Of a DNA stretch of 64,000 nucleotides, positions 44,223 through 54,057 are shown piece by piece (positions within the stretch are counted from its first letter, which is position 1; every line of letters starts with the position of its first letter). Origin of the DNA: Novipirellula caenicola (GTDB lineage Bacteria; Planctomycetota; Planctomycetia; Pirellulales; Pirellulaceae); the NCBI RefSeq assembly GCF_039545035.1, contig NZ_BAABRO010000002.1:434001-498000 (forward strand), in the 5' to 3' direction. The notes under the pieces were generated by a model. It was not told the origin of the DNA, did no database searches, and saw nothing but the letters and a program-made list of their open reading frames with translations. A program made the translations under genes and the position numbers.

Positions 44223-45749
44223 TCAGCCATCCAATCCGTAAAGTGGTCGCAGTTTTCCATTCAGGTAGCGGATCAACGCATCGGCCGATAACGATTTACC
44301 GGTGGCCCGTAATATTAACGAATCACCAGACTCGCATTGACCTCGCTCGTGAATTCGACTGCGAAGCCAATCCAACAGCGGCGAAAACTCTCCGCGGGCA
44401 AACATCGAATCCAAATCGCCCAGCTCCAAAGCCGCCGCGTCAAATAACTGGGCGCTCGCCAAATTCCCAAGCGTATAGGTGGGGAAATAGCCAATCAGCC
44501 CGGCACTCCAGTGGACATCCTGAAGCACGCCATCCGCCGGCGAGGGTGCACAGACCCCCAGATCGCTTTGGTAGCGTGCATCCCATGCCGCCGGCAGATC
44601 ATCCACTGACAACGTCCCTCCGATCAATTGCTGCTCGAGATCGAAGCGAATGATGATGTGCAAGTTGTAGGTCGCCTCGTCCGCTTCGACTCGGATCAAC
44701 GAAGGCTGAATTTGGTTGATCGCAAAGTGAAAATCGTCGAGCGATACGTCGTCCAACGTAGGAGCAAATGTTTTTTGAGTCCGATCAAACAACCACTGCC
44801 AAAACGGTCGACTGCGTCCAACCTGGTTTTCCCACAAACGCGATTGTGATTCGTGGATCCCAAGCGAGCAATACGATCCAGGCGGCAAGCCAAACCAATC
44901 CGACCGCATCCCTTGTTCGTACATCCCATGCCCCGCTTCGTGCAACGTCCCCAGCAATCCGGCCGGCAACCAATTCAAATCGTAGCGAGTCAAGATGCGA
45001 CAATCTCGCGGCCCCAGCGTTGTACAAAACGGATGCGAGGTTTCATCAAGCCGCCCTGCTTGAAAATCAAAGCCAACACGCTCGGCAACAAAGCGGCTCA
45101 GATCGCGTTGTCCCGCAATGGCAAAATCACGCTCCAGCAAACTTCGGTTGGGTTGCCGCGGCGCTTCGCGAATTGACTCGATCAATTCCACCAGCGGCTT
45201 ACGCAGATCTTGAAAAACTTGGTTCAGCGGTTCGACACGAGCATCGGGTTCGTATTCATCGAGCAACGCTTCATAGGGCGATCGGTCGGTTCCTTCGGCA
45301 ATCCGTTGGCCCGCTTCGCGTTTCAAATCGATGATCTCGGCGAGCGTGTCGCGAAACATTCCAAAATCGTCAGCACGACGTGCGGCGTCCCAGCGTTGTT
45401 GTCCCTTGACCGTCGCTCGCGAAGTCCGCTGGACCAGTTCCTCGGGCAATCGTTGGTCGCGTTTCCAATTCCGCAGCAACCCGCGAACAGTCGCGGCCAC
45501 ATCACCGGCAGGATCCTCGTCGCCCAAATTTTCCGATAACGACTGAAGCGTTTCACCGTATTTCGCATCGGTCCGGCGACGATGCACCATCCCACGCAAC
45601 GTGCTGACTTGGTTTGCTCGATAATCGCCGCCTTCGATCGGCATCCCGGTCCGCTCGTCCCACTCCAGCGTATCGGCAATCGTTTGCAACAGCATCGCGT
45701 CGCGAGCGTGCGCGGCTACGAAGTCAAAATCATCCGTCGAGAATGTCAC
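44223..45749 (-). CDS. M32 carboxypeptidase (Taq-type)
   Basis: 508 aa, the usual length. The metal site is LLGTLHEAGHGMYEQG near residue 268 (HExxH read as HEAGH) with the third ligand in GIHESQSRLWEN. The N-terminal half is helical, as in the M32 family. The enzyme removes single residues from peptide C-termini in the cytoplasm. The GTG start at 45749 has AGGA eight bases upstream. It stands alone between the zinc-ribbon gene and a 410-base gap. Confidence 0.93.
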   Translation of the reverse strand: MTFSTDDFDFVAAHARDAMLLQTIADTLEWDERTGMPIEGGDYRANQVSTLRGMVHRRRTDAKYGETLQSLSENLGDEDPAGDVAATVRGLLRNWKRDQRLPEELVQRTSRATVKGQQRWDAARRADDFGMFRDTLAEIIDLKREAGQRIAEGTDRSPYEALLDEYEPDARVEPLNQVFQDLRKPLVELIESIREAPRQPNRSLLERDFAIAGQRDLSRFVAERVGFDFQAGRLDETSHPFCTTLGPRDCRILTRYDLNWLPAGLLGTLHEAGHGMYEQGMRSDWFGLPPGSYCSLGIHESQSRLWENQVGRSRPFWQWLFDRTQKTFAPTLDDVSLDDFHFAINQIQPSLIRVEADEATYNLHIIIRFDLEQQLIGGTLSVDDLPAAWDARYQSDLGVCAPSPADGVLQDVHWSAGLIGYFPTYTLGNLASAQLFDAAALELGDLDSMFARGEFSPLLDWLRSRIHERGQCESGDSLILRATGKSLSADALIRYLNGKLRPLYGLDG

Positions 45750-46159
45750 GAGCGTTTTCCTGTTCGAAGGTACAAATGCGAAGGAACTCGTTCGTTAGCC
45801 GCACAGCTCACGAACCTAACCGAGGGTTGGTCAAAGCCCGCTCCCGCTCAACCTTGCGGTCAATGACAATTGCGTAAGAATGTCAAATTCTAAGCTGCCG
45901 ACCAAGCAGTACTTTCGAGATGCAATGACGACAGCGGACTAGGTCTTTACACTATCGGACCGGGGATGAGATGCCAATCGGTGTCACCCCCCGCAGAGAA
46001 TCGGTGGCGGCGATCTCGAAACGGCGTGTATTGTCAGAACAAGCGCATCTTCAACCAAGGAAACGTCGCCCCAAGTTAACCTCGGTGACAACGTGCGTTT
46101 GCGTCGCCGACGGAATGTGCCCCCTGCGAGATCAGCGACGATGAAGCTAAAATGACGGT
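45750..46159 (+). other. intergenic stretch upstream of the kinase/NtrC pair
   Basis: No gene and no sigma-54-like site for either flanking gene were seen. Palindromes here are short and not obviously meaningful. Confidence 0.4.
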
Positions 46160-47380
46160 ATGAACCGACCATCCCCCAACGTTCCGAAACGCGGCGAACC
46201 TATCGCGGCCGATTTCTTTCGTTCGATCGCCGAACACACCGTTGACTGGGAAAGTTGGATGTCGTGTGAAGGCGAAGTCTTATGGGTGAACGAGGCTGTC
46301 GAGCGATTCACGGGCTATACACCCACGGAGTGTTTGGCGATGCCGGACTATCCGTTGCCACTCATAACGCCGGACCATCGCAAACGAATCGCTCGCTACT
46401 TTGCGGAAGCGGGTCGCGGCAGCTCGGGAAACAATATCGAATTTGAAACGCTTCATCGCGATGGATCGAAGTGTTGGGTAGCCGTGTCCTGGCAACCGAT
46501 GACCGACTCCGATGGTCAGTCGCTGGGATTTCGGGCCAGTATGCGAGACATTTCAGACAAGCGGCAAATGCGTGAACAGTTGCGGTTGCACAACGAACAT
46601 CTGGAACAGCTCGTGCAAGAACGCACAGCTCGAGTTGCGGAACTGGAACAGCATCGCTTGAAAATGGAGAAGCTCGCGGCCCTCGGTGAATTGGCGGCGG
46701 GCGTCGCTCATGAGATCAACAATCCCTTAGCCGGTATCAGAAATGCATTTGCACTGCTGAAGCGACACATCCCCGTTGATGTGAAGCATTACGACAAGCT
46801 CGATTTGATCGACGGTGAAATTGAACGTATCAGCGACATCACTCACCAAATGTATCAGCTTTACCGTCCTAGTCAGCAGCGGGCGACGACCTTCTCGCTC
46901 AAGCAATCGGTGGACGAAGTCATCGTGCTGGCGCTTCCCATGTCGCGAAAGGCGAACGTGAAAGTGACGGCCTCGTTTGCTTCATCGTCCGAGGCCAAGG
47001 GACTTGCTGCCGACGAGGTTGTCTTGCGAGAAGGCGAACTAAAACAAGTGCTGCTGAATTTGGTTCATAACGCCATCCAAGCCTCCGACGCAGGCGGTCA
47101 GGTGAACGTTATCGCTCGGACCGATGCAAGGCATACCGTTTTGACGGTTACCGATCACGGACACGGAATCTCGCCGAACCTGATTAGCAAAATTTTTGAT
47201 CCGTTCTTTAGTACCAAAACCGAAACGGTCGGCCAGGGCATGGGATTGGGGCTGTCGGTCACGCGTGGCATCGTGGAAGCGATGAACGGAACCATTGACG
47301 TGACGAGCGAACCGGGCAAAGGCACCGAATTTGTCGTGCGTTTGCCAAGACAACTGGACGTCGACGCGGCCACTCCCTAA
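46160..47380 (+). CDS. PAS-domain sensor histidine kinase
   Basis: 406 aa, soluble. A PAS domain at about 18-130 (LWVNEAVERFTGYTPTEC), a coiled linker (residues 138-175), HisKA with His184 in GVAHEINNPLAG, and a HATPase domain (LLNLVHNAIQASD, TDHGHGISPNL, GMGLGLSV). It lacks membrane helices, so it senses an intracellular signal such as redox state or nutrients. It pairs with the NtrC-type regulator 78 bases downstream, as in NtrB/NtrC systems. Confidence 0.93.
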   Translation: MNRPSPNVPKRGEPIAADFFRSIAEHTVDWESWMSCEGEVLWVNEAVERFTGYTPTECLAMPDYPLPLITPDHRKRIARYFAEAGRGSSGNNIEFETLHRDGSKCWVAVSWQPMTDSDGQSLGFRASMRDISDKRQMREQLRLHNEHLEQLVQERTARVAELEQHRLKMEKLAALGELAAGVAHEINNPLAGIRNAFALLKRHIPVDVKHYDKLDLIDGEIERISDITHQMYQLYRPSQQRATTFSLKQSVDEVIVLALPMSRKANVKVTASFASSSEAKGLAADEVVLREGELKQVLLNLVHNAIQASDAGGQVNVIARTDARHTVLTVTDHGHGISPNLISKIFDPFFSTKTETVGQGMGLGLSVTRGIVEAMNGTIDVTSEPGKGTEFVVRLPRQLDVDAATP

Positions 47381-47458
47381 GCAAACGTCACCAGGACGTG
47401 CTTTCCTTTTCCCCAGTCCGAACATCGCCGCGAATTTCGCTACTTTGAATAAGATCCC

Positions 47459-48847
47459 ATGGCAAACCAACAACGAATCTTGATCGCCGACGACGAACCT
47501 CTTTACCGTGACACGACGGCGGAATTATTGCGTGAGGAAGGTTACGAGTGCATTTGCGTCGAGAATGCTGACGATGCGATTGGCTTGCTGCGTGAGCACT
47601 CGTTCGACTTGATCTTGTCCGACTTGAACATGCCGGGCAATTTGAAATTGGAATTGCTCAAAGAGGGCCGCAGCAAGTATTCGCACATCCCAATGATTGT
47701 CGTCACCGGGGTGCCGTCCATACCCACGGCCATCGAAAGTGTTCGGCTGGGGATTGCCGATTACCTGCTTAAACCAGTCAAGTTTGAAGAACTGCTGACG
47801 GCGGTCCAACGCGCACTGCGTCATCCAGCTGCGCCGCCGGAAACCGAAACCGAAATCGAATTGGTGTCCAAAACGGATCGGCGTGGAAAGTTTCCTGAAA
47901 TCATTGGTGACAGCCCAGCAATGATCCAACTGCTGGACATCGTCAATCGAGTGGCCGCCAGTAACACGAATGTCTTGATTACAGGCGAAAGCGGGACCGG
48001 CAAAGAGGTGGTGGCCAACACGATCCACCACCACAGTGCTCGGCGAAATCATGCGTTTCAGATCATCGACTGCACCGCGATTCCCGATGCGTTGTTCGAG
48101 TCGGTTCTGTTTGGGCATGTCAAGGGTTCCTTTACCGGAGCGATCAAGGACCAGAAAGGCTTGCTGCGTCACTGTGATGGCGGCACTGCATTCTTTGACG
48201 AAGTGGGGGAACTGCCAGCCGCTTCTCAGGCCAAACTGCTGCGGGCCGTGCAAGAGCAAACCTTCACTCCGGTTGGCGAAAGCACCCCTGTGAAAGTTGA
48301 CACGCGATTCATTTGTGCGACCAATCGAGATTTGCAGAGCGAGGTCGATGCCGGGCGTTTCCGCCAGGACCTGTTCTATCGACTCGCGGTCATTCCGATT
48401 GAACTCGCACCGCTTCGCGAGCGTGGTGACGACGTGGTGAAGTTGGCAGACTTCTTTCTCGAACAACTACGTCCGAGCGGTTCCAATATCACCGGTTTTT
48501 CGAACGAGGTGATTGATTGTTTCCGAGCCTACCGCTGGCCGGGCAACATCCGTGAATTGCGAAATGTTATCGAACGCACGATCACGCTGGGTCGCGGCGA
48601 AACGATCGAAGTGGGCGACCTGCCACCACAACTGCGCGCGCCCGACGACAGTAGCAGTGATGTCGCGGTGCTTTCGGAAATATCACGCGACGAAGCGCTC
48701 GACAATGCAGACCGTGCGTACTTAACGGCCGTGCTCAAGAAACACAACGGTGTCATCGCCAGCGCCGCACGACAAGCCGGTTTGTCGCGTCAAGGATTAA
48801 ATAAGCTGCTGAAACGACATGGCATCGAAGCGAACGATTTTCGGTAA
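47459..48847 (+). CDS. NtrC-family sigma-54 activator
   Basis: 462 aa. The receiver domain (1-120) has the phospho-acceptor Asp55 in [10 protein letters not shown]. The AAA+ domain (about 145-380) has Walker A GESGTGKE near 176, and the sigma-54 contact loop reads GSFTGA (223-228) instead of the usual GAFTGA. Walker B is [13 protein letters not shown] Fis-type helix-turn-helix closes the protein ([20 protein letters not shown]). It needs RpoN and activates sigma-54 promoters, several of which I see in this window. It is paired with the PAS kinase upstream. Confidence 0.95.
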   Translation: MANQQRILIADDEPLYRDTTAELLREEGYECICVENADDAIGLLREHSFDLILSDLNMPGNLKLELLKEGRSKYSHIPMIVVTGVPSIPTAIESVRLGIADYLLKPVKFEELLTAVQRALRHPAAPPETETEIELVSKTDRRGKFPEIIGDSPAMIQLLDIVNRVAASNTNVLITGESGTGKEVVANTIHHHSARRNHAFQIIDCTAIPDALFESVLFGHVKGSFTGAIKDQKGLLRHCDGGTAFFDEVGELPAASQAKLLRAVQEQTFTPVGESTPVKVDTRFICATNRDLQSEVDAGRFRQDLFYRLAVIPIELAPLRERGDDVVKLADFFLEQLRPSGSNITGFSNEVIDCFRAYRWPGNIRELRNVIERTITLGRGETIEVGDLPPQLRAPDDSSSDVAVLSEISRDEALDNADRAYLTAVLKKHNGVIASAARQAGLSRQGLNKLLKRHGIEANDFR

Positions 48848-48860
48848 TGGGACGCATGGG

Positions 48861-49910
48861 TTAGCCGACCGGATGCCCCCACCTGTCTCCTTGAATCACA
48901 TGTTCTTCATTGCGGATTCCGATCCAACAGGGCGTCGGTGATAAGCCTTCGATCGTGTTCAGTCGATCCTCTTCGCTTGTGAATTCCATCGGGCGTTTGG
49001 ATTGCAGTTCGTTCAGTGAGCAGACGCGATTGCACTCCATAAACTGCGTCAATCCATCGAGCATCGTGCGAATGATATCAGGACCTTCCCGGTAGACCGC
49101 GGAAACGATCATCGCGACGTCCGCGCCTGCAAGCAGGGTTTTGATCAAGTCTTCGGGGCGACCGATGCCCCCGTTGCCAGCCAATGGCAACGCGGGACAG
49201 TGACCGTAGACGCTCATCAACGCGCGTAGCGTCGGTGAGATGAAACCGGGTGACGACATTCCCCATTTGCATTGAAGTTTCAGGCTATCCAAGGCAATGT
49301 CGATCTCGGGATCGCGTGCGTACAGCACCAGCCCTTGTACACCTGAGACCAATCGTCTCGCCAGATGGCTGACGGCGGTGTATTCACGATGCAGTTTCAA
49401 AAACAACGGAACCGATATCGACGTCCGAATCGTCTTGACCAATTCAACAACCTGATCCTCCAATTCTCGCGGCTTGTCGTAATCATTGTCAGGTCGATGA
49501 TGCACGTTCAGTTCGATCGCGTCGGCACCGGTGTCTTGTAGCTCGCCCGCAAAGTCCAACCAATTTCCGTCCGTGCCACCATGTAGACTGGCGATGACGG
49601 GAATGTTGGACTGGACGCTTGCGCGGTTCAGCATGGCGAGATAGGTTTCGACATTGGGCACCAATGCCTTTCGCGTCATTCCTGTTACACGATCGATCAA
49701 TCGTTGTTCCCGCTCGGTGGGCGAACCGCCATTGCCAATCCGCCACGCGATCACATGCTCTTCAAACAACGACGGCAATACGACTGCCCCCGCACCGGAC
49801 CTCTCCAACGCGATCCGATGCTGCGGATTGGCGGTCAATGGACAGGAACCGACGATAATCGGAGTGCGAAGTTTTAGTCCGCCAAAGTTAGTCGACAGAT
49901 CAAGAGTCAT
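48861..49910 (-). CDS. dihydroorotate dehydrogenase-like protein
   Basis: 349 aa. A TIM-barrel FMN enzyme resembling class 1 dihydroorotate dehydrogenases: TNFGGLKLRTPIIVGSCPLT near the start, ADAIELNVHHRPDNDYD, then VPLFLKLHREYT and LPLAGNGGIGRPEDLIKTLL in the FMN-binding half. This subgroup is annotated as DHOD-like, and its natural substrate may not be dihydroorotate. The C-terminal 60 residues are variable. The start at 49910 is chosen because the longer frame to 50036 adds an unrelated stretch. It is convergent with the NtrC gene, with 13 bases between. Confidence 0.82.
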   Translation of the reverse strand: MTLDLSTNFGGLKLRTPIIVGSCPLTANPQHRIALERSGAGAVVLPSLFEEHVIAWRIGNGGSPTEREQRLIDRVTGMTRKALVPNVETYLAMLNRASVQSNIPVIASLHGGTDGNWLDFAGELQDTGADAIELNVHHRPDNDYDKPRELEDQVVELVKTIRTSISVPLFLKLHREYTAVSHLARRLVSGVQGLVLYARDPEIDIALDSLKLQCKWGMSSPGFISPTLRALMSVYGHCPALPLAGNGGIGRPEDLIKTLLAGADVAMIVSAVYREGPDIIRTMLDGLTQFMECNRVCSLNELQSKRPMEFTSEEDRLNTIEGLSPTPCWIGIRNEEHVIQGDRWGHPVG

Positions 49911-50211
49911 GAGAAGCAGCCCAATAAAAAAAGGGAGAGAAAGTCTTTGCACAGATGGCATCGAGAGAGCCACTGAATCGTTAATCGAGTAGGGGTACTC
50001 CATAGCAGCATCCCGGCGGATACCGGAGCTGTGCAACTGATTTTGGACGCGTGAACAAAGCGATCAGGTTTGCTCACAAAACGGAACCTTTCAGATCGGA
50101 CAATACCGATTCAGCCGTGTTGTCTCGGTAGACATGACGCCGCGGTTCAGGATGCGGTCATTTGATATCGTTTATCTCGATTCCGTTTTGCTTTGCTCTC
50201 ACGAGCGCTCG

Positions 50212-50442
50212 CTATTGTCCTGATGCAAACAATGGTCCATTGGCGGAATGCATCGTCGAGGCAAAGACGGGGATATTTTCGAAGCCGCGGATCACGCGGT
50301 CGATCCGTTGTTTCCACGACGGAACAAAGGAGCGGCCTGCGACAATCCCCCACTCGAATGCGTCAACTCGGATTGCCATTGGCAACGTCGTTTGACGCTC
50401 GAGAATCATGTACATGTCATGATTTTGGCTGAATTCACACAC
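50212..50442 (-). CDS. possible small protein of unknown function
   Basis: The translation reads like a protein (MILERQTTLPMAIRVDAFEW, then FVPSWKQRIDRVIRGFENI) and codon choice is like nearby genes, but there is no SD site, the first codon in this reading is GTG, and no family was recognised. It may equally be chance. The rest of the gap 49911-50462 shows no gene. Confidence 0.3.
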   Translation of the reverse strand: MCEFSQNHDMYMILERQTTLPMAIRVDAFEWGIVAGRSFVPSWKQRIDRVIRGFENIPVFASTMHSANGPLFASGQ

Positions 50443-50462
50443 TGTGGCACACCACGGCTTGC

Positions 50463-50478
50463 TGGTATGGACGTTGCA
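50463..50478 (+). promoter_or_regulatory. sigma-54-like promoter of the 53-aa membrane peptide
   Basis: Reads TGGTATGGACGTTGCA. The -12 half TTGCA is perfect; the -24 half has two pyrimidine exchanges. The predicted start is about 50 bases before the ATG at 50538. Confidence 0.55.
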
Positions 50479-50517
50479 TTAACCGATGATCCACGTCACG
50501 TGACTCGCTACATTCTC

Positions 50518-50536
50518 ACTGAAAAGGAGGTTCAGT
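50518..50536 (+). promoter_or_regulatory. hairpin with a perfect Shine-Dalgarno site in its loop
   Basis: ACTGAA (50518-50523) pairs with TTCAGT (50531-50536). The seven-base loop is AAGGAGG, the anti-16S consensus, and the ATG follows one base later. This decides the start at 50538 and suggests control of translation through the hairpin. Confidence 0.6.
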
Positions 50537-50537
50537 C

Positions 50538-50699
50538 ATGTTGATGCGAATTCCCGAGTACCCCATCCAAGCCAAAGTTGAGAACAAGTACGGGCTTGAT
50601 GAACCATTCGTCGATCATCGGTCCCCTGAAACGCTGGTTGGTCAGATCGCATTGATCTTGTTGTTTGTCATTGCGATTCTGCTGCGAGCAATCGCATAG
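50538..50699 (+). CDS. small single-pass membrane protein, 53 aa
   Basis: A polar N-terminus (MLMRIPEYPIQAKVENKYGL) is followed by one C-terminal membrane helix (VGQIALILLFVIAILLRAIA), so it is probably tail-anchored with the N-terminus in the cytosol. It is too short for routine gene callers but has the best ribosome site in the window (AAGGAGG) and a sigma-54-like promoter. No family was recognised. It precedes Rnk on the same strand after a 240-base gap that holds no gene but a hairpin AGCGAAA/TTTCGCT near 50840-50864. Confidence 0.75.
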   Translation: MLMRIPEYPIQAKVENKYGLDEPFVDHRSPETLVGQIALILLFVIAILLRAIA

Positions 50700-50941
50700 A
50701 CACTCTTTCGCCAAACCAATTGCAAAATGACGGTTGTGCTGCGAAACGAACCATGAAATCTCGAACTTCGTTTCACACACCGAGCCGAAGAGCTCCTGTT
50801 CCAAATCTGAACATGAAAGCGTTGCAGTCTGATTCACACAGCGAAAGTGGCCAAAACTTTTCGCTTCCGTTCGATTCCTTTAAAAACAAACTCTCGATCT
50901 CTCCCTTATAAAACACATACCATTCTTCGCGGTACGCCATC

Positions 50942-51361
50942 ATGTCATCTCGCACCATTGTCGTCAGTCGAACCGACCTCACTCGGCTACAGTCTCTACT
51001 GGACAGCCATTTCGTTGCAGCGATCAGCAGCGACCGTACACACTTGAAAGAACTCAAAAGCAAGCTAGAGCGAGCCACCGTGGTTGATTCTCGCGATATG
51101 CAGCCCGACATCGTGACGATGAATTCGACGTTCAATCTTTTCGACTTAGATCGCGATGAGGCGGACACGTTCACGTTGGTGTATCCCGACGAGGCCTGCA
51201 TCGCGGAAGGCAAACTATCGATCCTGTCACCACTGGGCGCTGGAATCTTCGGACTGTGCGTCGGCGATAGTTTGACACTGCACGTCTTGAATCGTGAGAC
51301 ACGAAAACGAGTCGAGAAAATGTCGTTTCAACCTGAACGAGTCGGAGCGTTCGATCTTTAA
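50942..51361 (+). CDS. rnk: Rnk-like regulator with GreA/GreB C-terminal domain
   Basis: 139 aa. An N-terminal coiled stretch (TRLQSLLDSHFVAAISSDRT, then LKELKSKLERA) and a C-terminal GreA/GreB-type domain (DEADTFTLVYPDEACIAEGK, then LSPLGAGIFGLCVGDSL) match the Rnk family, which regulates nucleoside diphosphate kinase and competes with Gre factors for RNA polymerase. The ATG is at 50942 without a strong SD site. No operon partner. Confidence 0.88.
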   Translation: MSSRTIVVSRTDLTRLQSLLDSHFVAAISSDRTHLKELKSKLERATVVDSRDMQPDIVTMNSTFNLFDLDRDEADTFTLVYPDEACIAEGKLSILSPLGAGIFGLCVGDSLTLHVLNRETRKRVEKMSFQPERVGAFDL

Positions 51362-51546
51362 AACACATCGATCGTGCTGCTGAGGCTGGACATTCAACGC
51401 AATACATGCGTTTAAGTGGGCTTAGGGATAAGGCTTCGAGCCCGCAATATCCGCTTGCGATACGATCGTTTGAAAAACGTCATGCAGATCCGTCACGCCA
51501 AATCCAGCCACTCGCGATTGCGAGGTCTGCAACACCGACGTGTCGT

Positions 51547-52869
51547 TCATTCTGCCGATCGTTTCGGCAATGTCCACAACAGCAAACCGACGCCTGCAAC
51601 CGCACTCACGGCCGAACCGACCAACACGCCGGTCTTGGCGGTGTCGAGCCCCTCGGCTCCGAACGCCAACCCGTCAATAAACAATGCCATCGTGAATCCG
51701 ATCCCTGCAAGGCAACTGCCCGAAATCAATACGGGCCAACTGATTCCCTCAGGCAGCTTGGCCATACCCGAACGAATCACCAACCAACTAAACAACACGA
51801 TTCCAATCGGCTTGCCAACGACCAAGCCCAACACGACCGCGATCGCGACCGAATCACTTAAGTTTGCCGGTTCAATGAGCACGCCTGCATTGGCGAGTGC
51901 AAAGACCGGCATGATGACATAAGCCGTCCAAGGATGAAGCGTCATTTCAAGATACTCCAGCGGCGAGACAGTTTCGCGCGAGAGTCGCTGGACTTCTTGA
52001 ACCACTTCGGCTCGATGACTTCGCTTGGCCCATCGTTGTTGCTGAAAATCCTCTTTCTTCTCGTGCAGATAATCGCGAAACAGTTCAGGCACCAAGGTGG
52101 ATTTCGCAGGCGTCATCAGCCCCAGGATCACCCCAATCAGCGTGGCGTGTACACCTGATTCGTGAAGTGCGATCCACGCCACGGCACCGACGGCAATGTA
52201 GGGAGGAAACCGACGCACCCCAATGCGAGAAAACAGGTGCACCACTGCAATTGCAACGGCGGCGAGCGTCAAGAAGCGACCGTCGAGTGATTCGGTGTAA
52301 CCAATTGCAATTACCAGGATCGCGCCGATGTCATCGACGATGGCCAGCGATAGAAGCAGGATCCTGAGACGGTGCGGTACTCGCGAGCCGAGAATCGCCA
52401 AGCAGCCAACGACAAAGGCGATGTCCGTGGCCATGGGGATCCCCCAGCCCCGCATGCCGGGTTCGCCGTACTGCATCGAAAGATACAGTCCCGCTGGAAC
52501 AATCATCCCGCCAATCGCAGCAGCGATTGGCAGCGAGGCCAGCTTGAAATCTGACAGCGACCCATGAGCGATTTCGCGTTTAACCTCCAGCCCAATCACA
52601 AAAAAGAAGATCGCCATCAAGCCATCATTGATGACGTGATGCAGCGAATGATGAAACAGATAATCGCCAACACCGAGTGTGATGTCGGTTTGCCAGAAGG
52701 CTAAGTAGGTCGCAGCCCATCGAGAATTAGCCGCGATTAAAGCAATCACGGTGCAGACCACCAGCACGATGCCACTGGTCGCTTCGATGTGCAAGAATCG
52801 AGCCAGGGGACGCAGCCATTTGTCGATCGGTTGTAGTGGCAGCGGTAGAGTTTTTTCGATGTGATTCAT
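51547..52869 (-). CDS. nhaA: Na+/H+ antiporter NhaA
   Basis: 440 aa. NhaA fold with the ion-binding motif SLAIVDDIGAILVI (the two adjacent Asp) and WGIPMATDIAFVVGCLAILG earlier, plus about 12 membrane helices. It expels Na+ in exchange for protons and controls internal pH and salinity, as expected of a marine organism. The ATG start at 52869 has no notable upstream signal. It stands alone. Confidence 0.95.
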   Translation of the reverse strand: MNHIEKTLPLPLQPIDKWLRPLARFLHIEATSGIVLVVCTVIALIAANSRWAATYLAFWQTDITLGVGDYLFHHSLHHVINDGLMAIFFFVIGLEVKREIAHGSLSDFKLASLPIAAAIGGMIVPAGLYLSMQYGEPGMRGWGIPMATDIAFVVGCLAILGSRVPHRLRILLLSLAIVDDIGAILVIAIGYTESLDGRFLTLAAVAIAVVHLFSRIGVRRFPPYIAVGAVAWIALHESGVHATLIGVILGLMTPAKSTLVPELFRDYLHEKKEDFQQQRWAKRSHRAEVVQEVQRLSRETVSPLEYLEMTLHPWTAYVIMPVFALANAGVLIEPANLSDSVAIAVVLGLVVGKPIGIVLFSWLVIRSGMAKLPEGISWPVLISGSCLAGIGFTMALFIDGLAFGAEGLDTAKTGVLVGSAVSAVAGVGLLLWTLPKRSAE

Positions 52870-52989
52870 TCAGTTTTCAATTATTCATATGCATGGAGAA
52901 GTTCCGGTTGTCTGTCGGGCCCGCTGTCTCGCCGTGTTATTCACGTTCCCGTCGTTCAACCAGTCGGCCGTCATCTTCATCGGCTACGT

Positions 52990-53316
52990 TCATTTGCGTG
53001 GAAGCCATGACACGGGGACCTGGTTTCGAGTGAGGTCGTAATGGAAAGCTTCCGAGTGGAAGAGTAGATAGAGCAGCATTAGGGCGGCGGGCAATACGAG
53101 TATTAGCAGCATCATCAGTACCATCTTGAAGATGTAGCGTGCCTCGTCATCGCCAATTCTTTGGTAGTCACCCGATTCAGTGTCCGTGACGAAACTTGGT
53201 TTGACAGTCCATGAAACCTTGCTGACGTTTCGCGGTGCCGCTCGAACTTTCTGTTTTGGCAGTCGCGCAATCTCGTCACTGTCGATTGCTGATGGCGAAG
53301 TCTTCCACAAGAGCAA
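52990..53316 (-). CDS. single-pass membrane protein, 108 aa, TTG start
   Basis: A polar N-terminal half (residues 1-62) precedes one strong helix (IFKMVLMMLLILVLPAALML, about 63-82) with a possible second short hydrophobic stretch, and a basic C-terminal tail. No family was recognised. The TTG at 53316 is the start because GGAGG lies eight bases upstream (minus strand GGAGGTATCTGCC then TTG). It is isolated on the minus strand between NhaA and a decayed gene. Confidence 0.7.
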   Translation of the reverse strand: MLLWKTSPSAIDSDEIARLPKQKVRAAPRNVSKVSWTVKPSFVTDTESGDYQRIGDDEARYIFKMVLMMLLILVLPAALMLLYLLFHSEAFHYDLTRNQVPVSWLPRK

Positions 53317-53425
53317 GGCAGATACCTCCAGGTGAGCCAGTGAGTAAGTAAGGGTGCAAGTAAGTAGGGGCGATTAAACGCTGCTGTTCCAGAAAGGCTG
53401 TGTGGGGGGCGGCAGGATCAAGATC

Positions 53426-53794
53426 ATGCGCCGAAACGCTAAGCGACTTACACCACCGGCTGAACAATGCAACGAGTGCGCCAACGATCCTGAGAGTGCG
53501 TTTGATGGCACAGCAAGCTCGTTTTGCGTCGAAAACGGCACCATCGTTTACAGCAAGACAACTCAGGTTGACGCTTCTGATGATTCCTTACGCTAAACGC
53601 CAGAAGGCAAACCACTCGTTTGGAAGGTGGCAATCAACCTCGACAGGGAAGCACTGCACGAGATCGAACGCTGGGAAACGAACGAGGGGAACTGTCTACA
53701 CACCACTTCGCACATTGCGAATCCGTTCGCTTCGCAACAACGGATTCAATACGGGCAAAGCCGGTCAGAGCCATTCAAAACTGTTCGGGGCTAG
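53426..53794 (+). pseudogene. small Cys-containing gene with in-frame TAA
   Basis: From the ATG at 53426 (AGGATCAAGATC upstream) the frame encodes 56 residues with CNECANDP and a third Cys, then TAA at 53594-53596. The same frame continues protein-like for 65 more codons (TPEGKPLVWKVAINLDREAL, then HEIERWETNEGN) to TAG at 53792. The stop looks like decay or a sequencing error rather than a real end. No family was recognised. Confidence 0.45.
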
Positions 53795-54057
53795 AATGGA
53801 AACAGAGATGGCACGAGGGCGAGCGTCGCAAAAAGAACCAACAACTGAAGTGGCACGCCTACTTTAAAAAATCACCAAGCGGAATTCTGATTTCGCGAAT
53901 CTGTCCGTCCACGCCGCAACTGTGAATAAGCTCGGGACGGGAAACCAACCCTTGACGTTGCGTTGCATCTGCAGCATTTTTCTGTTGTTCCGGAAGCAGA
54001 CGCGTGCCAATCGTACCCATGAAAACAATGCCGAGGCTACGAATCCCAGATTAGAAT

